Assembly (NCBI GenBank): GCA_021399435.1
Contig: JAJTUP010000110.1
Location: 1-64,000, forward strand
DNA length: 64,000 nt
Origin: Diaporthe sp. PMI_573
Lineage: Eukaryota; Ascomycota; Sordariomycetes; Diaporthales; Diaporthaceae
Reading direction: 5' to 3'
The translations under genes were made by a program, and so were the position numbers. The notes below the pieces were generated by a model. That model ran no database searches and had not been told where the DNA came from. It was given only the letters and a program-made list of their open reading frames with translations. How positions within the stretch are numbered: the first letter of the stretch is position 1; every line of letters starts with the position of its first letter. Below are positions 40,944 through 50,399 of this stretch, one piece after another.

Positions 40944-43375
40944 CCGTATATACTCGACAAATTCACGATACCCCCGGTCGCCTAATTAGGCCTAATCTTA
41001 CCTAGGCTGAAGCTATAGCCACCTTACTAATCTACGCTAGGTTTAGCCCCCCAGAGATGCCCATCACGTCTCTAACGCGTCGATCTTGAAGTTATTTGTT
41101 TACTGCTGGTCTCATGGGTCACAATGCCTCCCCTAGGCCCAATCTCAACCAACATCCTACAAAAAAAGCCAGGGCCAAAGCCCAAGCCCCTTCATGAGCG
41201 AAAAGCTCCTTCATTTAAGCCAGTTACACGGGTAGAACGGTCATACAAGCAGAAAAAACGTGTTGAAGTTCTTCTATTTCTTTTGAACTGTGAAGGTTGA
41301 TGGATTGAATGGTCAGGTAGCAGTAGGGTGCCTGGAGGCCTTGTTGGAATGCTTGAGAGTGGTTTGGACAACTTTGTATTGAATTTGAGTGGGCTTCTGT
41401 CAGCCCTCCTCACAGTCCCTCCGACATCGTCTCACCCGCGGGCACGCGTGGGTTGGCTCTGGTGCGCGAATGGAGGGGCCGGAAAATTCGGCCCTCAGAC
41501 CCACCATCTTTGGCTATGAATAACCAGCCAACCCTAACCCTGACAGTAACTAAACTAAATACAGATAAACTTCAGAAATCAGGCTATCTAATGAACTAGG
41601 TTACATGCTTTTTGGGTAAGAAATAAGGGGAATGCAGAGGTTCGAAGTTAGGGTCTTACAATAGCCCAAAAAATCGACTCACGGCCACCAAACTCATCTT
41701 TCGGCGCGCACGCCACATAGGCACTTAGAGAAAATCCAGTGCCAAGTCTAGGGTAACTCCTTACATACATTCTAGGGTAACTCCTTACGTGAAGTGCCCA
41801 CGCCGAATTCGAGCGTTTCCGTTTAACATGAACCACCGTATCCCAGGAACTACTGGAGGTAGAGGTGGCCATTATCGACAAGACCTCCCACCTTCCCAAG
41901 ATGGCTTCCGTCCTCCTACACTATTTGAAGCCTCCCAGTTCTTCAAGATCCCTGAAGCAACTATAAGGACTTGGTGGAAAAAGCGGGATCAGCTTGTACG
42001 CAAAGAGGATCAACGAAGGTATCACCCTAGATGGCCAGAGTTGGAAGACAAGCTTTACACCTGTTTTCTTACACGGCGAACAGAAAATAGAATTGTTTCT
42101 ATCGGCTGGTTTCGACGAGAATCAAAAAGGCTATTTAAGGACACCTACCCTGAAAGCGTTCACCTCTGGGTATTCTCTACCGGCTGGTTTAGAGGCTTTC
42201 TACATCGACATAGGATTTCACATAGAAGGGTTACTAAGAAGGCCACCAAGCTTCCTGCAGAGTACCTTGAAGTTGTGAATAACTTCGTCAAGTTCATTAG
42301 ACGTATATCTCAACCAAGAGATTCTCTCTCAGTACCAGTATCAGCACCAGCACCAGCACCAGTTGTCAACAACTCACCTCCTCGGCGGTTCTCCAAATCA
42401 GCAATCCTAAATCTGGACGAAACTCCTATTCCATTTGAGTATAATTCTGGATGTACATATACTTCTACAGGCTCGAAGTCAGTACAGGCAAAAACAGAAC
42501 GGAGTGGATGGGATAAACGACAAGCTACTCTTATTCTCTACATCTCTGCAGATGGCATACAGAGATTCAAGCCGAAGATTATATTCCATGGTACTTCAGG
42601 ACCTGCAGGAAGGATATACAATCAGGAATCCTCATCCTACAGTCCTGATGTTACTGTGGAATTCAATCCTACAGCTTACAATAATGAGGAATTATTCGGT
42701 AAATGGATTACTGAAGAACTAGACGCAGTAGCTAAGGATATGAAGGATTTCCTATTGGTTATGGATGTTGCTAGATTCCATGTAACTGACACTATCAAGC
42801 AACAGTTGAAGGATCTAGGGGTTACTATTGCATTGATACCAGCTGGCTGTACTAGTCTCCTTCAGCCATTAGATACTGCAGTCAACCATCCCTTCAAGCT
42901 TTGGCTTCAGGAATTTACTGACGAATATATGACAGAGAAAGAGAAGGAAAGCCCTGGACATATATGGACAGTCTCTGACATGCGTATAATGACTACCTGG
43001 GTAGTAGCCAGGGCAGTAAAACGTCTGGAAGAAAGGCCAGAGTTGGTTCAGAATGCCTTCATTCACACTGGAATTTCTATTCGTCCTGATGGAAGTCAGG
43101 TTAACATGGTCCGTATCAAGGATATAGAGCCTTCTCAAATCAACTGGGAAGGCTGGGAAACGGCTAAGGAACCTACCATGAAGATGGAGTATGAGGAAGT
43201 GTCTGTAACACCTCTGGAAGAGATGGACCTCTTTGTGAAGGAAGAGGAGGTTCAAGACTGTATTACTGTAGCTTGTTAGTGTATCCAAAACCCTGGCCAT
43301 GGTGGCTTCAAACTAGACCAAAATAGGACTAGTCTTAGTGACCGGGGGTATCGTGAATTTGTCGAGTATATACGG
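40944..43375 (+). mobile_element. pogo-like Tc1/mariner DNA transposon A, structurally intact
   Basis: Perfect 36-bp terminal inverted repeats at 40944-40979 and 43340-43375, beginning CCGTATATACTCGACAAATT. The element is flanked by TA at 40942-40943 and 43376-43377, the expected target duplication, and carries a complete transposase gene. Length is 2432 bp. Nothing visible prevents activity. Confidence 0.92.
41828..43279 (+). CDS. pogo-like DDE transposase, intact
   Basis: 483 aa from ATG 41828 (MNHRIPGTTGGRGG). The N-terminal part has a helix-turn-helix (FEASQFFKIPEATIRTWWKK) followed by a second DNA-binding part of CENP-B type (RIVSIGWFRRESKRLF, VFSTGWFRGFLHRHRISHRR). The DDE core has ILNLDETPIPFEY (first Asp), FLLVMDVARFHVTD (second Asp) and LLQPLDTAVNHPFKLW (third Asp), with GWDKRQATLILYISADG between. 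There are no stops or frameshifts. The protein should bind the 36-bp ends and cut at TA sites in the nucleus. It is closely similar in layout to the damaged transposase at 45869-47107. No intron is needed. Confidence 0.92.
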   Translation: MNHRIPGTTGGRGGHYRQDLPPSQDGFRPPTLFEASQFFKIPEATIRTWWKKRDQLVRKEDQRRYHPRWPELEDKLYTCFLTRRTENRIVSIGWFRRESKRLFKDTYPESVHLWVFSTGWFRGFLHRHRISHRRVTKKATKLPAEYLEVVNNFVKFIRRISQPRDSLSVPVSAPAPAPVVNNSPPRRFSKSAILNLDETPIPFEYNSGCTYTSTGSKSVQAKTERSGWDKRQATLILYISADGIQRFKPKIIFHGTSGPAGRIYNQESSSYSPDVTVEFNPTAYNNEELFGKWITEELDAVAKDMKDFLLVMDVARFHVTDTIKQQLKDLGVTIALIPAGCTSLLQPLDTAVNHPFKLWLQEFTDEYMTEKEKESPGHIWTVSDMRIMTTWVVARAVKRLEERPELVQNAFIHTGISIRPDGSQVNMVRIKDIEPSQINWEGWETAKEPTMKMEYEEVSVTPLEEMDLFVKEEEVQDCITVAC

Positions 43376-43377
43376 TA

Positions 43378-44140
43378 TGCCGGCTGAAGCAACTACATGA
43401 CCAATACATGACTTGTCAAACCTGTCGAGTCTAATCACCATCGCTTTCAGTTTCTAGCCGGTCATGGGTACTGTTTCGCCCCATATAACCCGGCAAATGT
43501 AAACTCTGACGGCCAAAGTACTTTTCTGGCCCCCACAGCCGATCGCGTCGCTGGCAGGCTCACTAGCTACCTACCTGGCAAATGTTACCTGGTGCTACCG
43601 TTCTGTTCCCTTCATTCCTCCAAACCAGTGGGTGGGAGCCCTCTAGATCCCCCCTTCCTATGTAGCTCCCGAGGTTTGGTACAGGGGAGCTTCGACATGG
43701 GATTTCCAACAATAGACCAGAAAGAAGAAAAGTCCTGATTCCTTGCCAAAGCTTCTCCAAAATACTCCAAACCACGGCTACCTCCTCCAAAGTTTTAAAA
43801 AAATAAAAAAAGATAGGTACACCAAGTACAGTACGTAGCGGAGCTTCTAAGGCGGTCACCGGATTAGTACATACCATGCGCACTTGTGCACAACACCATG
43901 AACACACACGCACACACGCACGCCAGCACGCTGTACTAGGCTGGTCGTGCCGTCCCTTTGACACGACCGTGCCCGTTTGTGTTCGCGCTGTCAAAGGCTT
44001 TGCGCATTGACCCTAGAGTGCAAGCGGATACATACATCAACCTATGTACCCAGGGACTATCTTACCCAGAGCTTCCGCCACCAACCTTCTAGGACAACCT
44101 GTGCACAAACCGCTAAAAGAGTGCTGTCAGGATGGGATGA
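43378..44140. other. intergenic, no gene recognised
   Basis: Contains a short ACACACGC-type simple repeat near 43905-43925. A minus-strand open frame across 43563-43994 looks like chance. Confidence 0.4.
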
Positions 44141-44908
44141 TCAGGACAGCTCCTCTATCGATTCTCTCATGTAATCCTCGACGGCGTGTGCGTCGGCTCC
44201 ATCTAGAGCCTTTTCCAACTGCGCGAAAAGCTTGAGTTCGTCCCGGTGGGAGCCGATGAGTTCCAGGCACCGCTGTATGATGCTATCAAGCTCAAGTTGA
44301 TCTGTGGCGTCTGGCAGCAGGGACTTGGTCTCCTTCGTCAGGGTGGTATCAGCCTGGTCCAGTTTGTCCAATATTCCTGAGTATTTGCGGTCTGTGACAC
44401 GGAGGGCCTGATTGAGAGTTACGATACTCTTTGCAAATCTCTGTGACCGGCTTAGTTGAGAGATGCAATCCTTCACGCGGCGCTCCACAATCTCCTTCTC
44501 TTGCTTCAACTGCTGCAGAGGTCCAAGAGTGCCGGCAATCGGGAAATGAGTTTTAGCTTCCTCGGCGTCTCTCTTCAAATACTCGCTCCATTGATGCTCA
44601 AACACATCCGACAGTTTTTTCAGATTTTCCCGGTCTTTGCTGGCTGTACCAGACACGACTTGAGTGGTACCGCTGAGGCACAATGCAGAACCAGGTACAG
44701 AGGCAGCGCCAGCGATGTGATTGATGTTTGTGCAGAGGGCGTACAACCAGGATCGCAGAAGCCGGCTGTCGAATGATGACGGCACCTCCATTTCGGCGGC
44801 TTTATGCATGGCAGCCCAGAGACTGTATAGGCGAGAGTCACCAAGCTCGCATATCCATATATCAACAGATATGTGGACATCCCCAGCTCGAAAGGCATAT
44901 CTCTGCAT
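44141..44908 (-). CDS. hypothetical coiled-coil protein
   Basis: A continuous frame of 255 codons from ATG 44908 (MQRYAFRAGDVHISVD) to a stop at 44141. The second half (about residues 90-255) is predominantly helical and heptad-like, with LKKLSDVFEHQWSEYLKRD, LQQLKQEKEIVERRVKDC and LELIGSHRDELKLFAQLEKAL. The first half has a possible hydrophobic/aromatic part (SRLYSLWAAMHKAAEM). No signal peptide, membrane helix or catalytic motif was recognised. It may be a complete small gene or the 3' exon of a larger one whose 5' part was lost; the upstream frame closes quickly. GC content is moderate and no lesions are visible, which argues for a recently functional gene. Confidence 0.45.
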   Translation of the reverse strand: MQRYAFRAGDVHISVDIWICELGDSRLYSLWAAMHKAAEMEVPSSFDSRLLRSWLYALCTNINHIAGAASVPGSALCLSGTTQVVSGTASKDRENLKKLSDVFEHQWSEYLKRDAEEAKTHFPIAGTLGPLQQLKQEKEIVERRVKDCISQLSRSQRFAKSIVTLNQALRVTDRKYSGILDKLDQADTTLTKETKSLLPDATDQLELDSIIQRCLELIGSHRDELKLFAQLEKALDGADAHAVEDYMRESIEELS

Positions 44909-45220
44909 CTGTGTTAGGTGGATCTCCCAGGATTACCAGTTCAAACATGGGATGCTAGCACTCCCACAGGTGCCATAGGGTGATAAAGAGAAAGAATAAA
45001 GGGGGGAAGTAAGGGAATATTCACCTTATGCAAGGGTGGGCCAGTGATTAGTAGGTTGTTCGTGGGCAGTTCTGGTTCTCTTAGGTTCGTTTCCTGCTTT
45101 TGACGTTTTCCAATAAGTTTAAGCCGGAAGTACTGTATACCTCATTTATTAACTTGAATTTGAAGTTTTATAAGTTTCCTGTCAATGAACCACACTATTA
45201 TATATGTAGGATTTTGGACA
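44909..45220. other. intergenic, no gene recognised
   Basis: Upstream of both the minus-strand coiled-coil frame and the plus-strand bromodomain remnant. Nothing specific was seen. Confidence 0.4.
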
Positions 45221-45520
45221 GGTGTGGTTGGTCCTTTCAAAGAGCCGGTCGATCCCGTCGCCGACAATGTCCCCGACTACTTCGAGAAGGTGACCAAACC
45301 AATGAACCTTAGCACCATGAAGAACAAGATGGACCGAGGTCTGTACAACAGCGACGAGGAGTTCCTGGCCGACATGAATCAAATCTTTACCAATTGCAAG
45401 ACCTAGTGGAAGCCCACCGACAACGTGTACGCCGCATGCGAGAAGCTCGAGAAGACGTTTCTGGAGAAGTTCTCCCAGATGAACAAGTGGCTCGCTAAGA
45501 TGGAGTGCGAGTCAAGCTAG
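45221..45520 (+). pseudogene. bromodomain fragment
   Basis: The frame reads GPFKEPVDPVADNVPDYFEK, VTKPMNLSTMKNKMDRG, FLADMNQIFTNCKT, then an in-frame TAG at 45404-45406 where Tyr is expected, followed by WKPTDNVYAACEKLEKTFLE and a stop at 45518-45520. The order P-V-D-P, VPDYF, PM-L-TM, M-xx-F-NC and Y is the ZA/BC-loop framework of a bromodomain, the acetyl-lysine reader; the conserved Asn position falls in the NQIFTNC-xx-Y or DNVY block. Only the second half of the four-helix bundle plus the BC loop is present, and no upstream exon can be linked. It is a broken copy of a host chromatin gene. Confidence 0.7.
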
Positions 45521-45738
45521 TGCTAACTTCTGCACAAAGTGTTTTACTCATCATTCGGCTTCGTCATCCTCTAGATGAAGTCCGTTCAACTTTTGATGGC
45601 TTTCCCGGCCGTACCATGGGTCGAGTCTGCTAGGCGTGAGGCTGGCTGAGAATAGCCCACCAAGCCTCACGCAGTTGCACGAAGTAAGTCGGCATGCAAG
45701 CGTTCCCGTTGGATGATTATCGGTTGGGCAACCAAATA

Positions 45739-47107
45739 CCGTATTAATTGAGAAAATTCAATTTTGCACTAGGCCAGTAGTGGCATGGCGGCCAGCCACT
45801 GACCAGGGCCTCCACAGGGGCAAATCGCCCCGTTTTTCACCCCACCAAATTTTGCTAGGAGGAAGTCCTCATGAGGCCACCACTATGCACTCCTGAATTG
45901 CCTCGACTTCGTCATGGGCAATATACTCCTCTTGGTCATCCAGACTAGTGACAGGTACTTCCTCGAAGAGCCTGACCTCGTCCACTACAGCCTCAGCCGT
46001 TTCCCAGCCAGAATAGTCGTACTGCGTGAAGTTAAATCCTTTAATCTGTAGGCTATGCCTCTCATCAAGATCAGGCCGTACAGCTATTCCAGTGTGAATA
46101 AAAGCGTTGCGGACGATATCAGCCTTCTCCTCTAGCCGCGTCATGGCTTTATCTACCACCCAAGTCGTCATTATCCTCCGCTCTGAGGTCGTCCAGGCAA
46201 AATCGTGATTCCCAGCTCTCTTCTCATCGATCTCCTTCTGGGCAATATACTCGTCTGTGAACTCCTGAAGCCAAAGCTTAAGAGGCCCATTCACAGCAGT
46301 ATCGCATGGCTGAAGAAGAGTAGTACACCCTGTCGGTATTAAAGCAGTGAAAACGTTCAGTTTCCTCAGCTTCTTCTTGATGCTAGAAGTAACATGAAAA
46401 GAAGCGACATCCATGACAAGTAATAGTTCTCCTTGTGCCTCAGCGATAGGCTGGAGCTCTTGATCGATCCATTTCTCCATCAACTCCTCGTTGTTGTAAG
46501 CTGTGGCGTTGTATTCGACTGTGACGTTAGGAGAGTATCGGTGACTCTCTTCCTTATAGATACGTGAAGTAGGGCCGTTAGCGCCTTTGAAGATGATCTT
46601 CGGCTTGAGGCGCTGTTTTCCATCAGCAAAGAGGTAAAGGATAAGCGTTACTTGACGCTTATCCCAGCCATTCTTCTCAGCCTTCGCCTGGACTGACTTT
46701 GCGCCTTTATGCTCGTACGTACAGCCAGAGTTGAACTCGAAGGGAACAGGCGTTTCATCGAAGTTGAGTATATTGGCTTTGCGACAGCGACTAGTCTCTG
46801 GCGAGTGGGCTATATTCCGTATTGTAGGCAGCAACGGCCCTGGAGCCTTTAGCAGAGAGTTACGCTTGATGTATTGGAGAAATCGGTTGACAACAGGAAC
46901 GTATTCCTGAGGCAACTTTGTAGCCTTTTTCGTGATGCGTCGGCGCGTTATTCGATAGCGGCGTTTGAAGCCAGCGAACCAGCCATTAGAGAAGACGAAG
47001 ACCTTCTCAGAGTCAGGACAAGTCTCTTTCCAGATTTGCTTAGAATTCCGCCGGAACCAGGAGACAGTTGTTATCTTATTCTCCTGACGAGCTTCACAGA
47101 ATAACAC
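45739..47107 (-). mobile_element. pogo-like DNA transposon B, cut by LINE insertion
   Basis: The left end begins CCGTATTAATTGAGAAAATT after TA (45737-45738). The transposase runs on the minus strand from the LINE junction near 47107 to 45869. The N-terminal transposase segment and the other terminal repeat are not found beyond the LINE at about 50170, so the 5' part of element B is missing. Confidence 0.75.
45869..47107 (-). pseudogene. pogo-like transposase B, 5'-truncated by LINE
   Basis: The frame from the LINE junction reads VLFCEARQENKITTVSWFRR and continues uninterrupted for about 412 codons with ANILNFDETPVPFEFNSGCT (first Asp), LLLVMDVASFHVTSS (second Asp) and LLQPCDTAVNGPLKLW (third Asp). 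It aligns by eye with transposase A (41828-43279) from the segment LEDKLYTCFLTRRTENRIVS onward. The preceding ~90 residues, including the first helix-turn-helix, are absent because the LINE tail (CCAT repeats, here read as HPSIH) abuts at that point. The initial in-frame MCPPGRNK comes from LINE sequence and is not transposase. Confidence 0.85.
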
Positions 47108-50096
47108 ATGGATGGATGGATGGATTTTATTTCGCCCGGGGGGACACACCCCAGAGGGCCTTTGCGCTAAGCTATTTTCGTTTCGTACGGTTCTTCCATA
47201 ATCACCCGAAGCCCCACAATTTCACTCTACTGACTGGTCCAATCTGATGTATATGCAGTGACAGGCCTGCTTGAAGGCCAATTTCTCCAAGTGTTCAGCA
47301 TCCTATCCTCAGCAGCTGAAGCACGGTCTGCCAAAATGAGACTGTATGATGTTAGTAGGATTCAATCTGAATAGTTAGTGTGCCTGAGGCTTCTGGTCCA
47401 TGTCAAGCCTCCCCGTTGCAATGGCAAATTTGATCGTCGCCCGTACTGCCCGCATGTCTGGTGTCCATTTGTCACCGTCAGACGCCGCCTTTCCCCCCAG
47501 GAAGTATGATAGGTTTCCCATCTTTGCCTGTGAGCATCGCAACATGCCTTCCCGTTGCGCGGTCCATTTTGCACAGCGGAATAGGAAGTGTTCCACTGTC
47601 TCTGATGCTAGCCCGCATTCGCAAGTGTCCGATTCCACCGTTCCTATCTTGCATAGAAAGCTGTTAAGTCTCACCATTCCGGTGCGGAGCTGTGATAGTA
47701 CGTCTGCTTCCTTCCTCTTCAGCGGGTCATATAGAGTACGGGTATGCTTGCCTGGCAGTGCCGTATCTATCTGCTTCGAGCATTTCCCGACTCTTTCTGG
47801 TAGTGTTCTTGTTTGCCGCTGCTTGGTTATCGCTAGTCTTATCCTTGTGGATCTTGCTAGATGTGGTGGCACATCTGGTCTGCATTCTCCTTCTGTGGCC
47901 TTCCGCGCTGCTGCTTTGGCTTTTGGTCCCAGCGCAAAATCCTCTTCTCCTGCTGGAACCCACAACATCCGGAGAGAGTGGCCCTCGTCTTCGAGACGCT
48001 TCATACGGTCGTATATTTGCCGTATGATCTGTTGGCCGGATTGTTGTCGTGGCCGCCGTATGGCTTCTAGTGCGGAGCGGCTGCTCGTCATGACAGTCAC
48101 ATCCCGCCAGCAGAGTCCAGACGGCATACATCTCAATACCATCTCTATAGCTCCCAACTCGGCGATGTATAGGTTCAGCTCCTCCGTCAACCCGAGAGTG
48201 ATGGAGTAGCTGGCCACTACCTCGTCATCCTTGTTGATCGCCGTATCTCGTACGACACCTCCCATGCCTACCATGCCCCTTCTCTGCGAGGAGCAGGTGG
48301 CAATAACTATGCCATTCACCCTCTTTGCTTCGTCCACCGCTCTCTCCCGGTCAGGGTCGCACGACACCGGGATACGGTTCCTCCATGGCGGTAACGCGTA
48401 CTCCCGAATGATCTCCATTCGTTCAGTGGCTGTTTCCCCTTGTACTTGAGCAATCCTCTGCATCGGCGATACGAATCGGCGACACACTTTCACTTTCAGT
48501 GTCGCCAACGGGTGTGTCCTGGGAAGGGTCCGGAGGTTGATCCAAAACCTTGTTGCCGCTTGCGCATGCCGTTCTTGCACCGGTTGGATGCTAGCTTCGG
48601 CCTCTGCCACCGCCGTTGCGACGGTCCGGAAAGCCCCCGTGATCGCCTGTGCTCCGACCATCTGTGCCTTGTCCAGCCAAGCAGCTTCTCTAATGCCACA
48701 TGAGTGCGCCCACACGCTGGACGCATAGTCCATGGTGGGAGCTACTGTTGCTACGAACAGTTGTCTCGCAGTCCGCGGTGACAGCATCTTCAGTCTTCTC
48801 AGACACATAGCAGCCGAGAGCCCCTTTGCGGCGGCTCTAGCTATGTGTTCCTTGTACCGCAGTTTCGCGTCCATGACCACTCCCAGGATCTTGGCGCTCG
48901 CCTTGGGCTTGACTACTTTTCCTTTGATCATGAACGCTTTGTCGCTGGTACGCGCGGCGTTTCGCGTGAAATGCACGATGGTCGTCTTGTCTCCGTTGAA
49001 CGTCGCACCGCTCCGTCTTTCCCAGCCCCGTGCTTCGTCTATAATTGATTGGATGCCGGCTCGATTCTCCTCCGCTGTTGGTCCCACCACCCAGGCTGAG
49101 TAGTCGTCCACGAATGCCATCGAACCACCTCTTGCGTTGATTCTTCTCTGCACCAAATCTGCATTGAAGAACAGGAACAACACCGGCGACAGTGGTGATC
49201 CTTGCGGGAGACCTGCCTGTGGCAACTCCCGTAGCTGTGACTTGTACCCATTTACCACCACGGTGGCCATGCGTCCAGAGCAGAAGGCGTCAATCCATCT
49301 CACCAGTCCACCAGGTATGCCTCTCGCCTTCAGCCTCTCCAGTAGTCGTTCTTTGAACACTCCGTTGTAAGCACCCTTGACGTCGAAACTGATCAGACTG
49401 AGCACCCTGCCGGCCCTCCATGCCTTGTAGATCTGCTCGGGTGTCATTCTGGCCGCGTCTGCATATGTCCGGCCCGGCGATCGTGGTGCCTGAGCCTTAC
49501 TCAGTGTATCCAGCTGTAGTCGGGTCTGCTCCAGCTTGTCGCAAACCTGGGTAAGCTGCTGTCGGACTTGCGATAATTCTTGTGCCATCTGGGCCGTAGT
49601 CCTAGTAACTTCCTCAGCCATGCGGTCCCTAAGCTTAGCAAACTCGAGCTGAAATTCCGCCTTCATCGATTCCATTCTCTTATTGAAATCTTGTTCCAGG
49701 AGTCGTTTTAGGCTCTGGGCAACCTCGCTCATGCTACCAGCTGCCTTAGGCGCGGCCCGTTTCTCAGCTCGGGTATGACTCGGAGTTCCCTCACTGCTCT
49801 CCTCTTCCTGCCATTCCATAGCACCTTTTTGCTGCTTGGATTCCAACGCCCTCGTCGTTCTGGTCCTTTTACGCAGGGGACGATGACATCCCCCGCCCGG
49901 AACATCCTGTTCGCCTTCCATGACGACAATGACGTCTGATGCGGGGTTCGCAACACCAGACATCCACCAGTGGCCAGAATCTCCGCCAAGCGGCCACCAG
50001 GTATTTCAAAGGTTGTAAAGAAGATAAAATATTTAGATTTGAGATCCGAAACCAATTCGTCTGAGGGGATCCTCTGAGGGGGTGTGTCAGATGCCC
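47108..50096 (-). mobile_element. Tad-type LINE retrotransposon with internal deletion
   Basis: Minus-strand element. The 3' end is marked by a tail of CCAT repeats (ATGGATGGATGG on the plus strand at 47109-47122) at its junction with transposase B. The body encodes a Gag-like coiled coil joined to the reverse transcriptase and RNase H-like region of Tad1-clade LINEs. The AP-endonuclease region and the start of reverse transcriptase are missing. The 5' boundary is not certain; a copia-LTR-like fragment lies at 50097-50170. Confidence 0.8.
47375..49963 (-). CDS. chimeric LINE ORF: Gag coiled coil fused to reverse transcriptase and RNase H-like region
   Basis: One open frame of 862 codons. Residues 1-80 are basic and low-complexity (MSGVANPASDVIVVME...). 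Residues about 80-165 form a coiled coil (QVRQQLTQVCDKLEQTRLQL) followed by RTYADAARM, the end of a Tad-type ORF1/Gag. Directly after it comes LSLISFDVKGAYNGVFKERL (reverse transcriptase motif A, FDVKGAY), GLPQGSPLSPVLFLFF (motif B), MAFVDDYSAWVVG (motif C, VDD) and GATFNGDKTTIVHF. A degenerate RNase H-like segment (VIATCSSQRRG where FTDAS is usual) and a C-terminal CECGLASETVEHFLFRC zinc-like motif follow. Intact elements have two ORFs and an endonuclease; a deletion here has joined them in frame. It probably cannot retrotranspose without the endonuclease. Confidence 0.75.
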   Translation of the reverse strand: MSGVANPASDVIVVMEGEQDVPGGGCHRPLRKRTRTTRALESKQQKGAMEWQEEESSEGTPSHTRAEKRAAPKAAGSMSEVAQSLKRLLEQDFNKRMESMKAEFQLEFAKLRDRMAEEVTRTTAQMAQELSQVRQQLTQVCDKLEQTRLQLDTLSKAQAPRSPGRTYADAARMTPEQIYKAWRAGRVLSLISFDVKGAYNGVFKERLLERLKARGIPGGLVRWIDAFCSGRMATVVVNGYKSQLRELPQAGLPQGSPLSPVLFLFFNADLVQRRINARGGSMAFVDDYSAWVVGPTAEENRAGIQSIIDEARGWERRSGATFNGDKTTIVHFTRNAARTSDKAFMIKGKVVKPKASAKILGVVMDAKLRYKEHIARAAAKGLSAAMCLRRLKMLSPRTARQLFVATVAPTMDYASSVWAHSCGIREAAWLDKAQMVGAQAITGAFRTVATAVAEAEASIQPVQERHAQAATRFWINLRTLPRTHPLATLKVKVCRRFVSPMQRIAQVQGETATERMEIIREYALPPWRNRIPVSCDPDRERAVDEAKRVNGIVIATCSSQRRGMVGMGGVVRDTAINKDDEVVASYSITLGLTEELNLYIAELGAIEMVLRCMPSGLCWRDVTVMTSSRSALEAIRRPRQQSGQQIIRQIYDRMKRLEDEGHSLRMLWVPAGEEDFALGPKAKAAARKATEGECRPDVPPHLARSTRIRLAITKQRQTRTLPERVGKCSKQIDTALPGKHTRTLYDPLKRKEADVLSQLRTGMVRLNSFLCKIGTVESDTCECGLASETVEHFLFRCAKWTAQREGMLRCSQAKMGNLSYFLGGKAASDGDKWTPDMRAVRATIKFAIATGRLDMDQKPQAH

Positions 50097-50170
50097 CCTC
50101 CCCTTGGGGGGCTGGTTTTGTCATGACGGACATATTGATGCCTCAGGCACACACCTCTTGGCTACCCGAC
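50097..50170 (-). repeat. LTR fragment shared with 12009-12086
   Basis: On the minus strand it starts TGTCGGGTAGCCAAGAGG and matches the start of the putative copia LTR at 12 kb over about 72 bp. It lies directly upstream of the LINE ORF. Confidence 0.6.
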
Positions 50171-50399
50171 AGGTGGAGTTGGCATTTTTAGGCCTAGTGC
50201 TAAAATGTAGGTGGTCTGTGCTCTTTTCCATGTGACATGAGCTCAGCTTGCTCAGCAAGTGATAGGGCGATAAGGAGGCGTAAACTGATTATGTAACATA
50301 GTTAAGTGGAGCCCTTTAGGCCGAATAAACTAACTCTCTCTCTCTCACATGAGCTCAGCTTTCCACACCATCTCCCCATAGTCTATATGCGCCTCCACC

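Noticed and set aside
43563..43994. 143-codon minus-strand frame
   Set aside because: Composition driven by a CA-type simple repeat and no motif; upstream and downstream context is non-coding.
47108..47149. ATG at 47149 as start of transposase B
   Set aside because: The first ~14 codons are LINE tail sequence (CCAT repeats) and not transposase; the true N-terminus is lost.
47400..48209. A 269-codon plus-strand open frame
   Set aside because: It lies antisense to the LINE reverse transcriptase ORF and has no motif; the codon constraints of the other strand explain it.
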